Part shown: piece after piece, positions 24,734-36,192 of the stretch
Layout: each line of letters starts with the position of its first letter
Position numbering within the stretch: the first letter of the stretch is position 1
Assembly: GCA_015501075.1 (NCBI GenBank)
Contig: JADNYJ010000183.1
Coordinates: 1 to 64,000, forward strand
DNA length: 64,000 nt
Direction of reading: 5' to 3'
Source of the DNA: Gymnopilus junonius
Taxonomy: Eukaryota > Basidiomycota > Agaricomycetes > Agaricales > Galerinaceae
Notes under the pieces: model-generated
What the model saw: only the letters and a program-made list of their open reading frames with translations
The model's database searches: none
Told to the model about the DNA's origin: nothing
Translations under genes and position numbers: made by a program

Positions 24734-26046
24734 GGGTAGAATTCAAAAGTTCGAAGGACTCGATGGGTGCCGTTGACTACAGTTAGGCAGAATCTTATTT
24801 AAACAAATTTCAGACAACCATAGGATTGGTTGCAAGTCCAAATTTTGTGCCTAAGCAACTAGGCGAGATATAGCGCCGGACGTATTGGTGATTATCCGCT
24901 TTTGGGCGAACAAAGGCCTGAGAAGGCTAAGCGGGGCATCCGGCCAAACCCAAGAACGCCTCAACACAGTGAGTAGGGAATTGCTATTAATTATCAGTAC
25001 TGCTATTGAAAGCTAAATGAAGATATCAATATATATTCCTTCAAAGTGAGCACAGAAGTTTGTACCAAATGGATTGGTCAGGAACGTCCAAGATTAGAGA
25101 AGTATGTGAATCCTGAGAAGGGACGGGGCAATGTTCGAATGATGTGGGATGGAGAAATAAATCTTGATTCTGTCAAGAATTCTGTAGAAATTGGACCCGA
25201 TGTCCTGGGAGCTGCCGTCGCTTTTGAGCGATGACTCCGTCAGCAGTTGGGATATACAGCTCCGCAATTGCAACCTGTTAGGCTCTAGCTCTAAAAGCAA
25301 GCTATTCTTTAAAAACCCATCTACAGAATTAGAGAACGCTCTGAGAATCCCTTAAGTCACCAACAGGCTCTGAAGCGTTGGCTCTGTTCTGAAGCATTGG
25401 CTCTGGGCTCTGGCCTCTCCAAAAATGGATCCCTTCAAAGCTCCAAAATTAGAGATGTAGGCGAGTGACAGCTCCCCGAACTAGGCGAGGTGAAGCTATA
25501 AATATTCATCAGCGGTATTGCAATGATCGCCGAATTCATCGCGAGTGGAGAAACAGGTCAATGGTCGCATTTGGACAGACTCCCGAACCGTTCAGATGGC
25601 GCGGCCCAGCACCGCCATTACTAGGTTATTGGCTTGTATCTGACTCAATTACAGCAATAATGAGCTTGCGAAAGGTATCCGAGGTCATAACTTACTTAAA
25701 TCCCAACCTAACTACTGCGCCCATAATCTCGTATCCGACACAATGGCACGATTAAATCTCTGGCAAGAGAGCGCAACATATTTTGATGCATTTCTCTTGC
25801 CATGATAATGTCATCATAATTTCATGAGTCCAAAGTGATCGTTTTTAAATAAAGTGCAATGCCTCGTGCTGCAATGTTTCTTAGCTTACATCTTATTCTT
25901 TGCCTGTTATGTTTTTAAAATTGTCTCATTGCTTTAAGAGCAAGCTGTACATAGATGTTTCTGTGGCCTGCTTTACTGCCTGTATGCTTGAACGCTTCAA
26001 TCATCGAGTGGAAGGTGTCCAAGGAACTCGCGGGTATCTGCATAGT
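24734..26046. other. Intergenic, no gene seen
   Basis: Short frames only; 25365-25420 carries a GGCTCTG-type local repetition (GAAGCGTTGGCTCTG, then GAAGCATTGGCTCTG, then GGGCTCTGG). Probably the 3' flank of the minus-strand gene ending at 26047. Confidence 0.4.
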
Positions 26047-26996
26047 CTAGTTCTGTTCACTTGCTGAATGGTCATCAAATCCGAAATCATCATCGGGAGC
26101 TACTTCTTGATATTTGTATGCTTCGCTTGCCCAGTCTTCAAAATATATAGGCCGAAAGCTCCCAGTCAACAATTGATGACCGGGATTGGCGGTTATAAAC
26201 CTAAGGTGGTTTCTCATCTTATATACCGCGCATTGTAAGCTGCTATTTACCTGATAGGGCCTTCAATGTATAATTCAGACCCATGAATTTCCATATCAGA
26301 GTCTCCCATAGTCTCTACAGAATTGCAATCCTAGAAAAATAAAATCAGGGAGTAAATGGTCTCTTGAAAATCGCTTACCTGACAAAATTTTGCGAGGCAT
26401 TGTTGCATAGTTCCAGCGAAAAAAACATGTCTATGATTACTTCGATCTTCGCCGTCATTAAATGGATTGGAATTTGCTAGTCATAGGGCATGAAAGCTGA
26501 CAGCACATAGACAAGGAGTCATCTTACAATTCATCCAAGCGTCCTAATCACCCAATACCCCAACACATCAGAAACACATTTCAGCTCAGATAATTTAAAT
26601 GCTCTTACCTTCTGAGCGATCATTTTCTTGATCTTCTGAGCATTCCACGATGGTCCGTAAGGAATTTGCATCCATCTCAAATGTGCGCTACTGCCCGGCG
26701 GCGGCGGCGTTATGTTAGACAATTGTCTGCTTAGTGACGGCTGAAAAATCAGGAGTGAGTTGAGAGAGCGCTGATAATGAATACCAGTCTACCAATCTGC
26801 GGTCCCGTTGATGAACAGCTGAAAAGTGCCAAGAAACGGTCCCAGGAAGTAGATCCCGATCCAAGCAATATCCGAGTCTATAAATAACACTTACACCCAT
26901 GGTGTCGGAAATAGACCGGCGAATTTTGTCGCTGTAACTCAAACCGTCCCAACTTTCCAGCCTATGTGTATTTAATTTATATGCACGATAAGTCAT
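26047..26996 (-). CDS. C-terminal half of the nucleotidyltransferase-like orphan family (copy 1)
   Basis: Minus-strand exons with introns at 26201-26250, 26331-26378 and about 26467-26517 and 26535-26600: MQIPYGPSWNAQKIKKMI, then DAWMN, then HRHVFFAGTMQQCLAKFC, then HGSELYIEGPI, then TANPGHQLLTGSFRPIYFED to the stop at 26047. Each block aligns with the plus-strand gene at 37893-39809 (IPYGVHWDVQKIEKMI, EEWLN, HKHIFFSGTMEQCLAAFC, YIRGPI, NAGRQLMMGSFRPI), and four intron positions and phases coincide. Upstream, an exon with KIRRSISDTMG may continue it. The N-terminal nucleotidyltransferase-like part is not visible, so this copy looks truncated or its 5' exons are too diverged for me. Confidence 0.7.
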
Positions 26997-27734
26997 TATT
27001 GGTGTGACTCTATCGCATGAATCCTTACTAACCCAGACTCTTCACTTTGAAAAGTATCTATCCACAGTTACATAGAGTAAAGGCATCTTCATCCGTTCCG
27101 CAGTTCGGGCCTTATTCGATCCACCAACAGCAGAACTGGAGACATCCTCAGATGCAACTCAAATTTCCTTGATTCCTCTGTAAGCTGAGGCACCAACGAC
27201 TGTAGAACCATCTTGAACTCGGCGCTTGTCTTCACATTAACGTTGGAGACATAGGCGGAGGTGGGAAGAGTTGGGGGTAAGATGGGCGAGAGCGTCTGCA
27301 GCGGCGCCGGGTGAGATAGGGCGTATGTTATTGGAATTGTTGTAGTTGAAGAGGGGGCGACGGATGAAGATAAGGAAAGCAGGTGCTTGATATAAGCTCC
27401 CAGTTCTCCACCGACGCCTGTGTGCGCCATCGGCTAGTGTTACCAGTTTCTTCCGCTGCCCGGCTTAGAGAGAGTGGAATAGTCGGCCTGGCCAGCATGT
27501 GGCAGCGATTCCCTGCACAATTGAATCGAGTGCAATGTGCTCTTTGAGGTTCAAGGACACAGCTAGTGGCAGAGTGGAAGAGAGAAGAGAGTCGATGGCG
27601 CATAGAGCGGTGCCGAGGTTGTCTAGCTGGTGAGCACCATGTAGCAGCAGGGAGGCGTGGCATCGGCAGCGATAGGAAGACCGAGTGCGGGAGTGAGAGG
27701 ACCGGGCACAGGGGCGGTGACGTTGTAAGAGCAC
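26997..27734 (-). other. Possible minus-strand gene 27089-27430 and flank
   Basis: A frame of 113 residues (27089-27430) reads like protein (ITYALSHPAPLQTLSPILPP, then SNVNVKTSAEFKMVLQSLVP), and an antisense region up to 27734 has protein-like text in other frames (DNLGTALCAIDSLLSS). It may be a short broken gene. No family recognised. Confidence 0.3.
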
Positions 27735-28425
27735 ATAGGCTCGAACGGTGGTGAGATAAAAGAGGGTGACAAAGGGACAGCACAAAGCCAGGCCACTACA
27801 CAGGTTGCTGGAACATTTCACGACACAAATGCGATCTTTTGAAAGGGTCGCCAGACAATTGTGGAATGACGACTGGTCCGGAGCAATTTGGGGAGCAGTA
27901 TAAAATGCCTTGCTGAATGAATGCTGACCAGTTTAAAAAATCGACTTCATGATCATGCAACGCGCCTAAAAACATGGAGCTGAGGGGCTTGCGGACATGT
28001 CATGTATAGTGGAGCATACCTGGAGCAGGGTGTACTATTTGTGAGTCGACTGGTGCCATCTCTGAGGCGATGCGTTGCATCGGAAAGTCCAATGCAGCGC
28101 AGGAGGTGAGATGAACACGAGACAGTGATGAAAACAAGTTGAAGCTTGTTACAGATCAGTGTGCTGATCGCGCACGTGAACATTGTCACACTCTGATGTC
28201 TCAACACACTGCGTACTATGCTAAGCCTCTTACCACAGAAATGGTTGTTGAGTGCCTAAGAATACTGGAATTTCCGATGTTCTTGCTTTTGCGAACCTTC
28301 GACCATTTCCAAATCATGCCCAGCATCCCCACAAGCTCGATCGGTGACAACATTATTGCTGGGAGACTTTGGGCCTCCATGTTTTATCTCAGCGCGAAGA
28401 TGTACCCGATATGTACAGAAAGACA
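27735..28425 (-). repeat. Inverted copy of 54470-55185 (5' part of an orphan-family gene plus upstream DNA)
   Basis: Read on the minus strand this segment matches 54470-55185 at high identity, including the start MAPVDSQIVHPAPG, an intron at the same place and ALHDHEVDFLNW. Similarity ends near 27735, where the gene body is cut off, and near 28425 upstream. The internal text between the two copies is about 26 kb. Confidence 0.8.
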
Positions 28426-28507
28426 CGTATATGACGCGTTCTGCATTAATACATAGCGGCCCCTGTCTGAGGATATTTCCCGCCAGGGACATACAGCAAG
28501 GGGGGGC

Positions 28508-28561
28508 AGGCCTGAGTCGCCTGACGAATTGATGAAAATACAAAGTCGCCCGCTCAGGCCT
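28508..28561. repeat. 9-bp inverted repeat upstream of the transposase gene
   Basis: AGGCCTGAG (28508-28516) and CTCAGGCCT (28553-28561) are perfect complements around a 36-base loop, about 125 bases before the transposase start. It could be a transposase-binding or terminal sequence, but no partner at the other end was found. Confidence 0.45.
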
Positions 28562-28685
28562 ACTTAACGTCGCCATGGCTTCCACTAATCCTTATATTTT
28601 GACGCATTTGAACTCGGATTGACAACATTTATAGACTACAAAAGACCCTCACAAAAGTTTTGTTCTTCATGAAATTTTTTCCCTG

Positions 28686-31600
28686 ATGCCACAATGCTAC
28701 TGCCAATGGGCTGGATGCGGCGGAAAGGCTGTTGGCCAGCGCCTTTTTGATGACCATCAGCGACGGGACAGACGCGCTCGCACCAGCGCTGCTTTGGAAG
28801 CAGCAAACCAGGCCCTCGAGGAACAAGACACCAGCATTGCATCGTACATTGCAGCTTCAACCCTTTCGGATGAAACGACTGGTCCGCCGGTTAGTCCCGG
28901 TGGACGCCTCTGGTCGCGCAGAAGTTTGCCAGAGCCTTCGCCGCCGCCTAATCTACCAATTACAGAAGCGCTACATATCATCCACAATGTTAAAAGAAGG
29001 CTGGTACCCCTCACGGCGGCTGTAGAACTGGCTCTCCAGAATGTTAATCAACCTGCCACACCCGATAATACTTTTCCTTTACAGTCGCTCCTTCACAGCG
29101 CGTCTTCCTTACAAGATCGGCTCGACAACATTGCTGCTCACAACTCTTCTGTCTTGGAAACTAAATGCCCTGTCGCTGCGGACGTAGCTGCCATTCTTTC
29201 ACAGTTGAGGAAGGCCAGCACTACGTGGGCCAATGAAGTTAAGTCGCTTGCCCAAGCGCAGAAGACGATGCCTGAATTTGACACGGGTCAGTTCTTACCC
29301 TTTTTTTGTCTGTTTTGATTAACGGTGGTTCTGCATTCTAGAGTATCATTTCAGCCCAATATTACAGAACATTGATCCTATAATTCAGGCCTCCGTCTTT
29401 ACAATGGTTGCTTTGCAGGTTGTCATACATGCCAGCCGCCGAGGGTGCCATTTCCTTCTTGCTATGCTTAGATACATTGTGCAGCTTGCTCTGATGCGAC
29501 ATCATACACCACTCTCAGTAGCAGACAACAATCTCCTATCTCGCTTCCCAGCGGATCCTGATTCCGCCGCCCAGAAATTTCACCTCGATGGTCTCAAGAC
29601 CATTTACGCTGTTTGCCCTAATTCAACATGCCACAAAACGTATGCACCTCGCTTTGAAAAAAGATCACCTGTACCTTTTTACCCCCCGTATTGCACTCAT
29701 AGGCAGTTCGCCTCAGGTCCTGACTGTGGAACTCGCCTTACACGTCCACGCACGTTTGGGGATGCGGAGGTCGAGCTTCCTATCAAGCGTTTCGTGTCAT
29801 TTAGTTTCAAGGATTTTGTCGCGAGCCTGACGTCACGCCCTGGATTTGAGGACAAGATGGATGCTCTGAGTAGCAATGAGGATGGTGTCATGCGAGATGT
29901 TTCAGATGGACAATTCTTACGCCAAGATTTCACAGGAAGAGATGGTGCTAGCTTCCGATCGACTTCGCAGGACGCGCGTTACTTTTCAGTCTATGGTCGA
30001 CTTCTTTAATCCATTTACTAATAAACAAGCCGGAAAGAAGGCTTCTGTGGGCATAATCTCCGTGGCCTGCCTCAGTCTACCTGCCTCTTTGCGTTACAGA
30101 CCAGAGAATATGTTTTTGGCCGAATTATCCCGGGTCCGAACGAGCCTCCGCTAACGGCTGTAAATCATTACCTTACTCCAATTATTGACGAGTTCCAGGA
30201 GTTCTGGGATCCAGGAGTTTTTTTTTCCAAAACCTCTAACTATCCGGAAGGCCGTCTTGTATTCTGCGCATTAATTCTTGTTGTCTGTGATATTCTCGCA
30301 GCAAGGAAAACAGCAGGATTTGCTGCCTGCACCCATGAACACTTCTGTTCTGTCTGTCACTGCACAAGATCCCAGCATGGTTATAGCAACACCGATTACA
30401 GCTCGTGGAAGCCTCGTACTAACAAGGAATATCGTGAAGCTGCGGATAAGTATCTTCATGCTGAAGCACCTGATGCCAGAGTTGATGAATTTAACAAGTC
30501 AGGGATTCGCTGGTCAGAGCTACTTCGCCTTCCCTATTTCGATATCTCGTGCTGTGTCATTGTTGATTCAATGCACAACCTCTTCCTTGGCTTGATCAAG
30601 GAGCATTTTAACGGGATTCTTGGCCTCACTCTTCCATCCCAGCATGAGAAGGCCCTCAAACTAACCTTTGGCCCACTGCCTGCCAACATGTCAGGCAACG
30701 ACAAAAAAGGAGTCGAAAAACTTCAGGCCTGGCTAGAAGCACCCGCCAGCATAATCTTTCCCACTATTGAAGATGGCCATAAAAAATTAGCAAGTGTGAA
30801 TATGAACTCAATCGTGTTCATCTGCCAGGAGCTTGGGTGCATTCCAACCTCAAAAGCCAGGCTCTACAAAAAGGATTATGTTACCGAGCTGCTTAACTGG
30901 GTGTGTCCTCTGCTGTTCAGCCATTTCGTGTTTCTCATGATGCTTTTTAAACTGTCTTCCAGCGTTTGCGGCAGGTCGAAGATCGTGAAACTGGAGCTGA
31001 TACTGCCACAAAGCATGGGTGTGTTTTCAATGAATGGGAAATGGCCCAAGTTCGGTCAGACTTGGAAGCAATTCTGACCCCAAGCTGGTTGACTTCGGTG
31101 CCATCAAATTTAGGCAGTGCTGCGCATGGGAAGCTGAAAGCTGACCAGTGGAGAGTACTGGGGACGGTACATTTACCTATTTCTCTGACACGTTTATGGT
31201 CTAAACACATGGATGAGTCACGGACAGATCGCCGTGCACTACGCTGCCACACAATCCTGCTGGTTACGATGGCGCTTGTATCAGCTGTCGTTCTCGCCAC
31301 CTCACGCACTATCACACCCGAAAATGCTTCCGCTTACAGAGATTACATACTCAGCTATATGGAAGGCATCAAATATCTTTTCCCTGAGTATAAAATGCGG
31401 CCTAACCACCACATGGCTGTCCACATCTATGACTACTTACTCCTGTTCGGGCCTGTTCATTCATGGTGGACTTTTCCATTCGAAAGAATGATTGGTGCGC
31501 TGGAGCGAATGCCCCATAATAGCAAAATTGGTGAGATGCTCTTGTTTGTATACAGATACCAGCGACTCATAGTACAAAGGCGAGCTAGAAGAGACTATTG

Positions 31601-32350
31601 CACAAGCTTATACACGCTCGGCAAACCTACGTGCTATTGTAACTAAATCTGGTTGCCCGGCAGTCATTCAGAATTCAGAGGCAATTTTTCGTAAATTTAT
31701 CGACCCTCAAATGCGCGATACCCTGCAGTCTGACATCCAGGCTTTTACTTCACTCTTGACCGAAAATGAGGCAATACATGTGCCTGAAGTGATAGACACA
31801 CCTCATGTTCTTCCTACAGCACTTCAGCGTGCTTTCAGGAGATCTAAAATCAGAGCTCCAGCTTGTGGCCGGCTTCTGAACAACCTGATGCTAGGCGGGC
31901 TGGTTTATTCAACTCATTCTAAACATCATGGTAATTCCTGCATTTTGTTTACTCAGTCGGGTGGCATGGAGGAGCTCCCAGCCCAGATCCTTTACATCAT
32001 TCAATTTTCTGCTGAAGGAGCTACACAGACGTATCTGGGAGTTCGCTGCCACAAGCCAGCAGATTCAACCAGTGATCCGTTCTCTTCTTTTTTAGTTCTA
32101 CATACTGCTTTGTGGGGTGCCGAGTATGGTGATCTGGAGATCATCAGGCCTACGCAAATCGCCTCACATTTTGCATGCCTTCCTATTTCAGTCAATGGTC
32201 ATACATTGATCGCAGCACACTCTCTCTCCCGTGTAAGTTTTACAATAATAAGCACTGTATTGGACTGACGTACTTTTCCAGAACTACCATAATTCAGCTT
32301 CGGACCATGCCCGTCTCTCGCTTGAACATATTCGACAGCTCAGATTGTAA
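28686..32350 (+). CDS. Plavaka/Tnp2-like transposase (CACTA-type superfamily), frameshifted
   Basis: Transposase of the basidiomycete Plavaka type. Exons 28686-29286, 29342-30900, 30963-31530, 31580-32232 and 32282-32350, introns of 49-62 bases. Order of motifs: a short Cys/His start (CYCQWAGCGG), LDGLKTIYAVCPNSTCHKTY, the FVSFSFKDFVASLTSRPGFE region, VDFFNPFTNK with GIISVACLSLP, IIPGPNEPPL, CSVCHC, SELLRLPYFDISCCVIVDSM then HNLFLGLIKEHF, ILTPSWLTSVPSNLG, FPEYKMRPNHHMAVHIYD and GPVHSWWTFPFERMIGALER. The second exon changes frame twice (about 29980 and 30110), so this copy is probably inactive unless those are assembly errors. It resembles other Plavaka proteins in length (about 1,100 residues). 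The element ends were not located. Confidence 0.85.
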
Positions 32351-33137
32351 TAATCTGCGGAAGTCAAATGGTGCAGGGGGTTTCCAGAGAAGCTCTGGGT
32401 GTAATCACAAGCGATATGCAGAGCAGTATTTGCAGATGGCGGATGCTTACAAAAATGTGGCAATTAGAGTGGAAGTGGCGGTGCCGGACAAATTTCAGGT
32501 TAACGTAAGGATGTAAACTATGGAGAATACCGGGGGATCCACAATGGCAGGGGCATGTAGTAATGTGCAGGATTCCCAAGGAACTAGATTATTTTCAGCA
32601 GAGACAGCTCTGTCAGCGTCGCGAGAAGACTGAAGAATGATATGCCGTAAGCAGGACTAACTCACAACCCGGCAGGGCCTTGCCCTCCTTGCCCTCTATG
32701 TTTTAAATCTGGAAGATGACTCGATGGCCGTCATACAGCAGGAGAATCTCTATATATCAAAAATCGGATGTCCTGAAAGTTCTCATAGTAATCATTCACC
32801 TACCACAGGATCAGGGCCAAATATCGGAATTAGACCAGGGTATGGGTTCTGAAGCTGGTTCCGTTCAGATGTGTCTGTATGAACTCTTCCGGCATGAACA
32901 TCTCTGGCTCAACCCCTTCCATTCTAATGCTAAACCATTTTGCCTTTCACCCGGCGTCTTTGGCCTGGGAACATATGGAGATGTATAAGACGATGACTAG
33001 ACAGAGTCAGCGCAAATGTGGAGACCTGACTTACACACCGATTTTATGACTCGGAAAGCCTAGTGAGTTCTGAACTGAGCCAGTAGGCTCTCAGCTATAA
33101 GATGGGCACCCAGCCGATTCGTAGGGGGTGTAAAGCG
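32351..33137. other. Transposase 3' flank, no gene seen
   Basis: Short frames only. Terminal inverted repeats pairing with the 28.45-28.68 kb region were looked for by eye and not found. Confidence 0.4.
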
Positions 33138-33845
33138 ATGAAAACACTTTCGCGACATCTCCCCGCTATCACAAGCCGTATTGAATTTCGGTTGGATGAC
33201 GTCCTGTGTGCACCGCCACTCATTACCCCCGAATTGACTTCTCTGAGCTTTTAGACACACTGCGGAACACCGCAGAGAGCACTGCTCCTGAAGACTCCCT
33301 TTATTACACCAAGGATCTGAATGCAGGCAATGAGTCTTCGTACAGTGATGAACAGGATATATCACCCAGTCAGCCAGGCGATGCCAATGATGAACCCTTC
33401 CCAGCAATTTGTGTCAAGATACCGAAGCCCAATGGAGAGCCGGGGCGTCCCCGTTCAGGAGGATACAATTTAGATGAGGAGCTGGGGGCCTGGGATGCAG
33501 ATACACTGTCAAGTGTCAATGTAAGTACCCTGCCACCATGCTGTAATAGGTTCATTAGCCTTCACATGTGTTTGTTAGAGTTATGTTAAGGCCAAGGCAA
33601 AGCAGATCTTAAATCTTACCAGGAGCTATAGCAAGCAAGATCCTCATAAGATTGCCGAAGTTTGTTTCCTGGTAGGTTTGCAGTTAAAGAGGAAGCAATT
33701 TGTTGGGTGCCACTAAACCCTGCAGACTTCAAAAGCATACCCAATTGTCATGAAATACGATAACCACTGGCCTGTCCGTGACATGCTGAAACTCCACCTT
33801 AAGTACGCATCAGAGATACACCGGAAGCATGTTGGGCTCCATTGA
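33138..33845 (+). CDS. Small orphan Agaricomycete protein with a WPVRDM motif
   Basis: Exons: up to 33520, 33579-33671 and 33726-33845, introns of 58 and 54 bases. The best frame starts near ATG 33138 (RIEFRLDDVLCAPPLITPEL) and shifts by one base near 33240 to SELLDTLRNTAESTAPEDS. The middle is acidic and Pro-rich; the C-terminal part is helical: VKAKAKQILNLTRSYSKQDP, KIAEVCF, AYPIVMKYDNHWPVRDMLKL then LKYASE. The last block recurs at 53440-53500 (QLERYGDCWPV, then IKLAVKYKAE). I have the impression that this short family is widespread near transposons in mushrooms; its function is unknown. Confidence 0.6.
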
Positions 33846-34734
33846 TGCAGAAAGGGGGTCACTAGCTATGTCTTCGGCAGCCAGATACGAGTCGAAGTTT
33901 CCAGTTTGCAAACAAAATTGGCAGAATGGTGCCTGGGTAGGCAATGTTTACGCTGCCACAAGCTTTCGTACCAGGGTCTGAAATAAAATTTTCGGCGTTA
34001 GGGGTCCAGCGTGATGGATTAAGTGTAAAGAACGCGCTGAGAGTAGGGTAGGAAGTTACGAACCGCGCGGCGTGTGTCCTAGATTTTAGAACGGATCACG
34101 TGTACTCGTACCGCGCTGAAATCGAATCTTTCTGAGCACCAGTGACTGCTTTGATGGTTTACCTCGCAGCCCGCCCAGGGACATCCGCTGCCGCTTCTTG
34201 CAAGTCCTCGTCTCCTATTCTTCTTACACACAATATCCTCTATATATAACCCTTAATCTTTCCAGCTCCCCTCTACCATCCAACGGCCCCGCCGGCCTGA
34301 CCAGCCTTATCTGACACTATGTCTACCCACCCCGGCACATGGACACCATGGCTCTGCAATATGTTTACACCTAGACGGAACTGGTGAAGAGCAGGTGGAC
34401 TTGAGTCGTCAGTTTCGCACTGGCGAACACCCTCAGAAGGGTATTCTACAGCCTGAAAGCGGCAAGGATTTCGCTGAAGGACACTATAGGGGAGGTCGCA
34501 CGACAGCAACAATCATGTATGGTCATGTATATCAATGCCCGTCCCGCCCGTTCAGTCAGATTTCATCAGCACTCTTCACCAGTCGATTACCACATGCCCG
34601 CTGTGTCGCCCAGTGTGAGTGCGGGTTTGTTCCAGCTGATATTATCTGCAAGGCAGGAGGGAAGCAGCCCGTATGTCCCAAATTCTTGGCTATTTTCAGC
34701 CTGTAATTCTTATCTATTTATTGATAGCCCTGGT
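33846..34734. other. Intergenic with promoter-like segment
   Basis: A TATA-like CTATATATAAC lies at 34240-34250 followed by a pyrimidine-rich stretch and an ATG at 34319, but the frame after it is short (HPGTWTPWLCNMFTPRRN then stop). Possibly the start of a lost gene; 34560-34700 holds no recognised product. Confidence 0.35.
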
Positions 34735-35830
34735 GTCGCTGCTTTGATTTGACCCCGCCGGAAATTGGTGAACTTCTCGGGATACGTAACGCCGATCGGC
34801 TGGTGCATCGGCTTGCTCACAACTTCCCTAAACCCCAGTAAGTATTTTACTGTATTTTCTTTGTAGATTGACCCCTGATGACTTTCATAAGATTATAAGC
34901 CCAGGTTCAACCAATCACCTGGATCCTTCTTTGCGTCGACCTGTTGATCATCCCAGATTTCCGCTGGGACGGGAGAATTCACGGCATGGCCCAGACTTTT
35001 CTGATCATCATGGAAGACGTCAACGGAGAGGTTATCCTCTTCCGTGACACTTTCATTCTCCGGCAGCGATATGCTGAAGGCGGGCATAATGTGGCATTGA
35101 CAGTGCCCATGTTCGAGCATGTACCACCACACTGATCAATGGTTACATGCCGTGGCCCGCCTTCCGATTTCTTTCAAACACCTTATCCTGCTACGCAAAT
35201 CCTAACCTACGCCCTTCTCGATCTGCAGCCGCTTCCTCTGTCAGCCTTACACAGCAAAGAGTTTGAAGCACTCTAAGCCAATTCTATCCAGACTTTCAAC
35301 AAAATTCAGACTCAGGTCTTCCAGGCGCTCTACACCTCGGGTGAAAACGTCTTCACCGGTGCACCAGCCGGAAGTAGCAGGACGATTTGTGCGGAATTTG
35401 CACTCCTACGCCTTTGGAGTGAACGCGAGAGGACACGGGCTGTCTGTATCGAACCGTACCAGGAGATGGTGGACTGGAGAGTAAAGGAGTGGAAAGCAAA
35501 GTTCCAGAATCTTCAGGATGGCAGGGAAATTGTCAGTCTAACTGGTGAAGACTAGCCCTGACCTACGCCTGCTGGAGATGGGTGATTGGGTGGGACATGA
35601 TTTTGGGGAGATGGCGCCAACGGAAGCCTGTTCAGACCCTTGGCCTTCTCATAGTCAGTGAAGTCCAGATGGTTGGAGGTGAAGTTGGACCAGCTTATGA
35701 AGTAGTCATCTCACAAACAAGATACGTGGAACGTCAAACTGGCAATAAATTATTGCGTGTGGTGTGCATCTTGCCAGAGAATGTGATATTGCCCTCCAGC
35801 GACCCGCTTTCACTACCGATTATGTGACGG
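34735..35830 (+). pseudogene. BRR2: Fragment of the spliceosomal RNA helicase Brr2 (Sec63 domain and start of second helicase cassette)
   Basis: Brr2 unwinds U4/U6 snRNA. The fragment begins in the first Sec63 unit (EIGELLGIRNADRLVHRLAH), passes a 63-base intron (about 34840-34902), and continues AQVQPITW, DLLIIPDFRWDGRIHGMAQT, EVILFRDTFILRQRYAEG, VTVPMFE-like text, DQWLHAVARLPISFKHLIL, LDLQPLPLSAL, TFNKIQTQVFQALYTSGENV. The second-cassette Walker A reads GAPAGSSRT where active or conserved copies have GAPTGSGKT. Then AEFALLRLW, EPYQEMVD, EIVSLTGE, and VGGEVGPAYEVVISQTRY. Stops (near 35133 and 35276) and frame changes break it and both ends are missing. It is a nonfunctional copy of an internal part of an essential gene. 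Confidence 0.85.
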
Positions 35831-36192
35831 ATTTCAAGCAGTCCGTGCTGATGATCGACCCAGTGTTTTAGCTGCAGGATTGGAATGAGGGCGGCGGTGT
35901 GGATGGTGGCTTATTCGTTATTATGTAGGCTAGCTTTCTTTGTTTCTTTCTTGGCCGTGGGGCTTACATGATACGGTTTTGGTCAAGGTTTTTATCCGCG
36001 CGTACCACATATCATATTGTAGGCCCAAGTAAATAGCGGGCTTTGCCACACTTTCAGCCCTATCGTTTACCTTTCTCTTGCCGCGTCTGGCGTTATTTGC
36101 TGAGCTCAAAGTGATATGGAAGGTCGTGAAGGCTGTATAGACCTGGTACGTTCGGTGGATACACAGATATAAGCTCCAGGACGTACATACTA
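35831..36192. other. Intergenic, no gene seen
   Basis: Nothing recognisable between the Brr2 relic and the 3' end of the next minus-strand gene. Confidence 0.4.

Noticed and set aside
28139..28456. Antisense open frame conserved in both arms of the inverted repeat (also 54454-54756)
   Set aside because: Conservation is explained by the DNA repeat; the opposite strand has the recognisable gene and the frame starts at a non-ATG codon.
28686..32350. KDZ (Kyakuja-Dileera-Zisupton) transposase, expected beside a TET/JBP gene
   Set aside because: The blocks LPYFDISCCVIVDSMHNLFL and GPVHSWWTFPFERM belong to the Plavaka/Tnp2 type; KDZ signatures were not seen.
28450..32700. Terminal inverted repeats of the Plavaka element
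   Set aside because: Only an isolated hairpin on the left was found; no matching end on the right by eye.
32351..33137. Possible second transposon ORF
   Set aside because: Only short frames without family motifs.
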